64,000 nucleotides of DNA from an uncultured Clostridia bacterium (GTDB lineage Bacteria; Bacillota; Clostridia; Oscillospirales; Acutalibacteraceae): the NCBI GenBank assembly GCA_944385105.1, contig CALWVR010000022.1:1-64000 (forward strand). The letters run 5' to 3'. Position numbers and translations under genes: made by a program. This document shows, one piece after another, positions 61,674 through 64,000 of this stretch. The notes beneath the pieces are model-generated. The model worked only from the letters and a program-made list of their open reading frames with translations. It was not told the origin of the DNA and searched no databases. Positions within the stretch are counted from its first letter, which is position 1; each line of letters opens with the position of its first letter.

Positions 61674-62723
61674 TTAACTTAATGCTTCAGCAGCTTTAAC
61701 TGATCCTTTACTTCCCTTAAAAGCTAAAACAGCTACTATAGAGCCAATGATTATACCGTAATAATAAGTTATAAATCTCCATATTATCATTGCCGATCTT
61801 AAAGAATTAGGATCAAAGAAAGAATTAAATATAATTAAAAATGTGCCTTCACTAGCTCCACTCCCTCCGGGCAAGGGTGTTGCAGAAGATGTAATTGTCA
61901 CAAAAGCTTGACCAAATAATAAAGTGAAAAAATTAGCTCCATCATTATTGAAGGCTTTATATATAAAGAAGGTAATAACAAAGAGTGCTGAAAATTGCAG
62001 GAAAGTTAGAATATATAATTTAAATATTAAAAATAAATTATTCCGCATAGATTTTATGCTATCAACGTAAAGGTCTAACTGTTTAATTACAGATTTACTT
62101 GCTTTATCAGAATCTTTGAGAATTTTAGTCTTTCCAAGTAAGTTACATGAAACTAGTATGGTCTTAACAGTAAAGTCTCTATTCATTGAGAAAAACAGTA
62201 TAACTAATATAATAAATATTTGAGAACAAAAACCAATTATAGTAAAAGGCATAAAACCTGGAATTTCTGAGTCAAAAAAAGAATATCTTAGTGTTATAGC
62301 TAAAGTTGAGTAAAGTATTAAAGTAGTTTGATATATTAAGAATTTTTTTACTACTATTGAGATAGAAGTGCCAGCATCCATCCCTTTTTTTGACATTACT
62401 AAAACTTGCATAGGCTGTCCGGCTATACAGAAAGGTGAGATAGCATTAAAGTACTGACCTACCATAGTAATTTCCAATGAACTTTTTAAAGAGGTATTTT
62501 CTTCATAAGTTTGTTTTGTAAGTAGGTTTAATATATAACTTTCTATAAACCAAGACAAAAATATAGATACGGATGCTAAAATAAGCCAAAAAACATTTGT
62601 AGTTGATATGTTTTCAAATAGAACAGAGAGATTATCATCAGCTATACAAAAGTAAATAAATATCCCAATAGATATTGCTAATAGAATAAAAAACCAGAAA
62701 TTTTTCTTTGCGAAACATTTCAT
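61674..62723 (-). CDS. Lysylphosphatidylglycerol synthase-type transmembrane flippase
   Basis: This 349-aa polytopic protein belongs to the LPG_synthase_TM/UPF0104 family: about eight membrane helices, with TMVGQYFNAISPFCIAGQPMQ and TPLPGGSGASEGTFLI as signatures. It lacks the C-terminal aminoacyl-transferase domain of MprF, so it is the flippase part only. Such proteins move lipids or lipid-linked sugars. AGAGGT precedes ATG 62723, 25 nt after the glycosyltransferase stop, so the two are co-transcribed. A close relative begins upstream of the glycosyltransferase, giving a flippase-GT2-flippase arrangement. The substrate is unknown. Confidence 0.85.
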   Translation of the reverse strand: MKCFAKKNFWFFILLAISIGIFIYFCIADDNLSVLFENISTTNVFWLILASVSIFLSWFIESYILNLLTKQTYEENTSLKSSLEITMVGQYFNAISPFCIAGQPMQVLVMSKKGMDAGTSISIVVKKFLIYQTTLILYSTLAITLRYSFFDSEIPGFMPFTIIGFCSQIFIILVILFFSMNRDFTVKTILVSCNLLGKTKILKDSDKASKSVIKQLDLYVDSIKSMRNNLFLIFKLYILTFLQFSALFVITFFIYKAFNNDGANFFTLLFGQAFVTITSSATPLPGGSGASEGTFLIIFNSFFDPNSLRSAMIIWRFITYYYGIIIGSIVAVLAFKGSKGSVKAAEALS

Positions 62724-62748
62724 CTTAAACCTCTTATTATTAATAATT

Positions 62749-63735
62749 TTATTTTAATAAAGTTCGTATCTTCTTTTTCTTTCTAGGCGTTCTTACATAT
62801 TGGGGAAGATTTGGGGGGTCGTCGGTTGGAATATAATTATCACTTACAAATAAATTGATTGCATTACACGCATTCTTGATATTAAATCTTATATCCGAAA
62901 AACTAGATTTATCAAAATGCTCCATTAATATACAGTAATATATTTGAAGCTTGAATCTATATGCATATAATTTAAATGTTGAGCGATATTTATGGTATAC
63001 ATTTTTTGATTCAAGAAAGTTTCTTATAATGCCCAATGACTTTATAAAATCATTAACCTTTGGTGCATCTATCATAGATAGTATGCTATTGTCATGACAT
63101 GTGTAATAATAAAGAGCCTTACTTGTAAATGCTACTTTGTTTGCATAATAAAATAGCTTTGGACAAGTAGCTACATCTTCAAAATACATATTATAAAATT
63201 CAATGTTATTATTAACGAATAATGAACGTTTATATAACTTGTTCCAGAGAAAATAATGGAATGTAGTATCAAGTATTAACTTCTTTAATGCTATTTCACT
63301 TGAATATACACCACTTTTTGCAGTAAATGGCATATATAGCTTTTTATGACTTTTCTCATAATAAAGATAATAATTACAACAAGATATATCTGCATTGTTT
63401 TCTATTGCATTTTTATATAGAGTCTCAAGGAAAGTACAGGATAAAAAGTCATCACTGTCAAGAAAAGTGATATATTCTCCTTTTGACCTCTTTACTCCAA
63501 TATTTCGTGCGGCACCTTGACCTTTGTTTTCTTGATCAATTAAGTAAAAATTATTATGTTTTTCTATATATTCTTTTATTATGTTTATACTATTATCCGT
63601 GGAACCGTCGTTTATTATAATAACCTCAATATCCTTGAAGGTTTGATTAAGAACTGAATTAAGTGTTCTCCTTAAAAATTTTTCTGAGTTATATACTGGT
63701 ATAACTAAACTTATTTTAGGCGTACTAGAACACAA
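62749..63735 (-). CDS. Family 2 glycosyltransferase
   Basis: This 328-aa GT-A fold protein starts ISLVIPVYNSEKFLRRTLNS and has DGSTDNS and FLDSDDFLS (the DXD-type metal motif). It then has an acceptor region with FEDVATCPKLFYYA. GT2 enzymes transfer sugars from nucleotide or lipid donors to glycans or lipids. The basic C-terminus (RTPRKKKKIRTLLK) may contact the membrane. The start is TTG 63735, 8 nt after AAGGAGAG. It sits between two LPG-synthase-type flippases, suggesting a surface glycolipid or polymer unit; the product cannot be named. Confidence 0.88.
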   Translation of the reverse strand: MCSSTPKISLVIPVYNSEKFLRRTLNSVLNQTFKDIEVIIINDGSTDNSINIIKEYIEKHNNFYLIDQENKGQGAARNIGVKRSKGEYITFLDSDDFLSCTFLETLYKNAIENNADISCCNYYLYYEKSHKKLYMPFTAKSGVYSSEIALKKLILDTTFHYFLWNKLYKRSLFVNNNIEFYNMYFEDVATCPKLFYYANKVAFTSKALYYYTCHDNSILSMIDAPKVNDFIKSLGIIRNFLESKNVYHKYRSTFKLYAYRFKLQIYYCILMEHFDKSSFSDIRFNIKNACNAINLFVSDNYIPTDDPPNLPQYVRTPRKKKKIRTLLK

Positions 63736-63834
63736 TTTTAAATCTCTCCTTATCTTAATTTATAATATCTTAAAGTTATTATGTCCTGAGCAGAATTGAT
63801 AATTCGATATGTCGAATTAGGCTAGAGCTGCTTA

Positions 63835-64000
63835 TTATTTTTTTTTCTTAACAAAATTTGCAAATGGGGCCGAAATTATGATTGTAAAATAGTATGTTAT
63901 AAAACGTGATAAAGCTATAGCAGATTTTATAGTGGTCTCATCAAAAAAGGGCTGAAAAAATATAGAGCTTGCACCCTCAGCTGCACCTGATGCTCCGGGT
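63835..64000 (-). CDS. C-terminal end of a second LPG-synthase-type flippase (partial)
   Basis: On the - strand, the frame from the window edge to TAA at 63835-63837 reads PGASGAAEGASSIFFQPFFD near the edge, then ALSRFITYYFTIIISAP and a KKKK end. This matches the C-terminal segment of the flippase at 61674 (PGGSGASEG, WRFITYYYGIIIGS). It is therefore a paralogue whose start lies outside the window. The gene ends about 100 nt from the glycosyltransferase start, so one operon is plausible. Confidence 0.8.
   Translation of the reverse strand, partial: PGASGAAEGASSIFFQPFFDETTIKSAIALSRFITYYFTIIISAPFANFVKKKK

Noticed and set aside
1..64000. CRISPR arrays, prophage or integrative elements
   Set aside because: No regularly spaced repeats, phage structural genes, integrases or attachment duplications were found; the only mobile DNA is the IS200-like relic.

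Overview
This window is AT-rich chromosomal DNA from a low-GC, spore-forming anaerobe of the class Clostridia. Spore formation is indicated by a complete spoIIAA-spoIIAB-sigF operon and by bofA. Clostridial affinity is supported by AT-rich codon use, strong AGGAGG-type ribosome sites with many TTG starts, the CdaA/CdaR pair, AddAB, BofA/DUF2508, and a DUF3343 plus cysteine-desulfurase pair. I cannot name a genus. I see no prophage, CRISPR array or rRNA operon.

Region 1 (1-7520) is a + strand cluster of four secreted proteins. Their N-terminal regions look cohesin-like and they carry InlB/Listeria-Bacteroides B-repeats. Three end in dockerin-like Ca-loop repeats. The last ends in an LKTGD motif, a membrane helix and a basic tail, so it may anchor the others. 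It is followed by a lone small membrane protein (- strand) and tRNA-Leu(TAA). Region 2 (8431-13054) holds gltX and glnS side by side, a 600-nt gap, and a left-handed beta-helix protein. Region 3 (13050-16676, - strand) holds DUF3343, a class V cysteine desulfurase-like protein, CdaA (c-di-AMP synthesis) and its regulator CdaR. Region 4 (16789-20718) has tRNA-Arg(CCG), ispD-ispF, a small protein with an NISGG motif, a dead IS200-type element, yccF and trpS.

Region 5 (20857-25601) runs folC, the spoIIA operon and two PH-domain membrane proteins. Region 6 (25602-28522) is gene-poor. It has a nucleosidase gene (mtnN), a promoter-like signal leading into about 600 nt without a clear ORF, a truncated tRNA-like relic, a zinc-ribbon protein, and a second small protein with an NISGG motif behind a near-consensus promoter. 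Region 7 (28523-36066) has metK, a RibU-like ECF subunit, yifB, a Cys-rich membrane protein, murA, walJ and rlmH.

Region 8 (36117-46688) has addB-addA (recombinational repair), secG, a C13 tract inside a terminator-like hairpin, rnr, DUF2508-bofA and nrdR. Region 9 (46671-53336) is envelope-related: a YfhO-like protein, an LCP ligase, a GLUG-repeat exported protein split by a G7 frameshift, and an AGCS symporter. Region 10 (53518-61646) is housekeeping: polA, a low-Mr tyrosine phosphatase, rimI, tsaD, GTP-dependent PEP carboxykinase, dusB and an apparently orphan mazF. Region 11 (61674-64000, - strand) has two LPG-synthase-type flippases around a family 2 glycosyltransferase; the second flippase runs off the window.

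The most notable features are the dockerin/InlB surface array, the two homopolymer G/C tracts that could act as switches, the two NISGG small proteins, and the truncated tRNA-like sequence.
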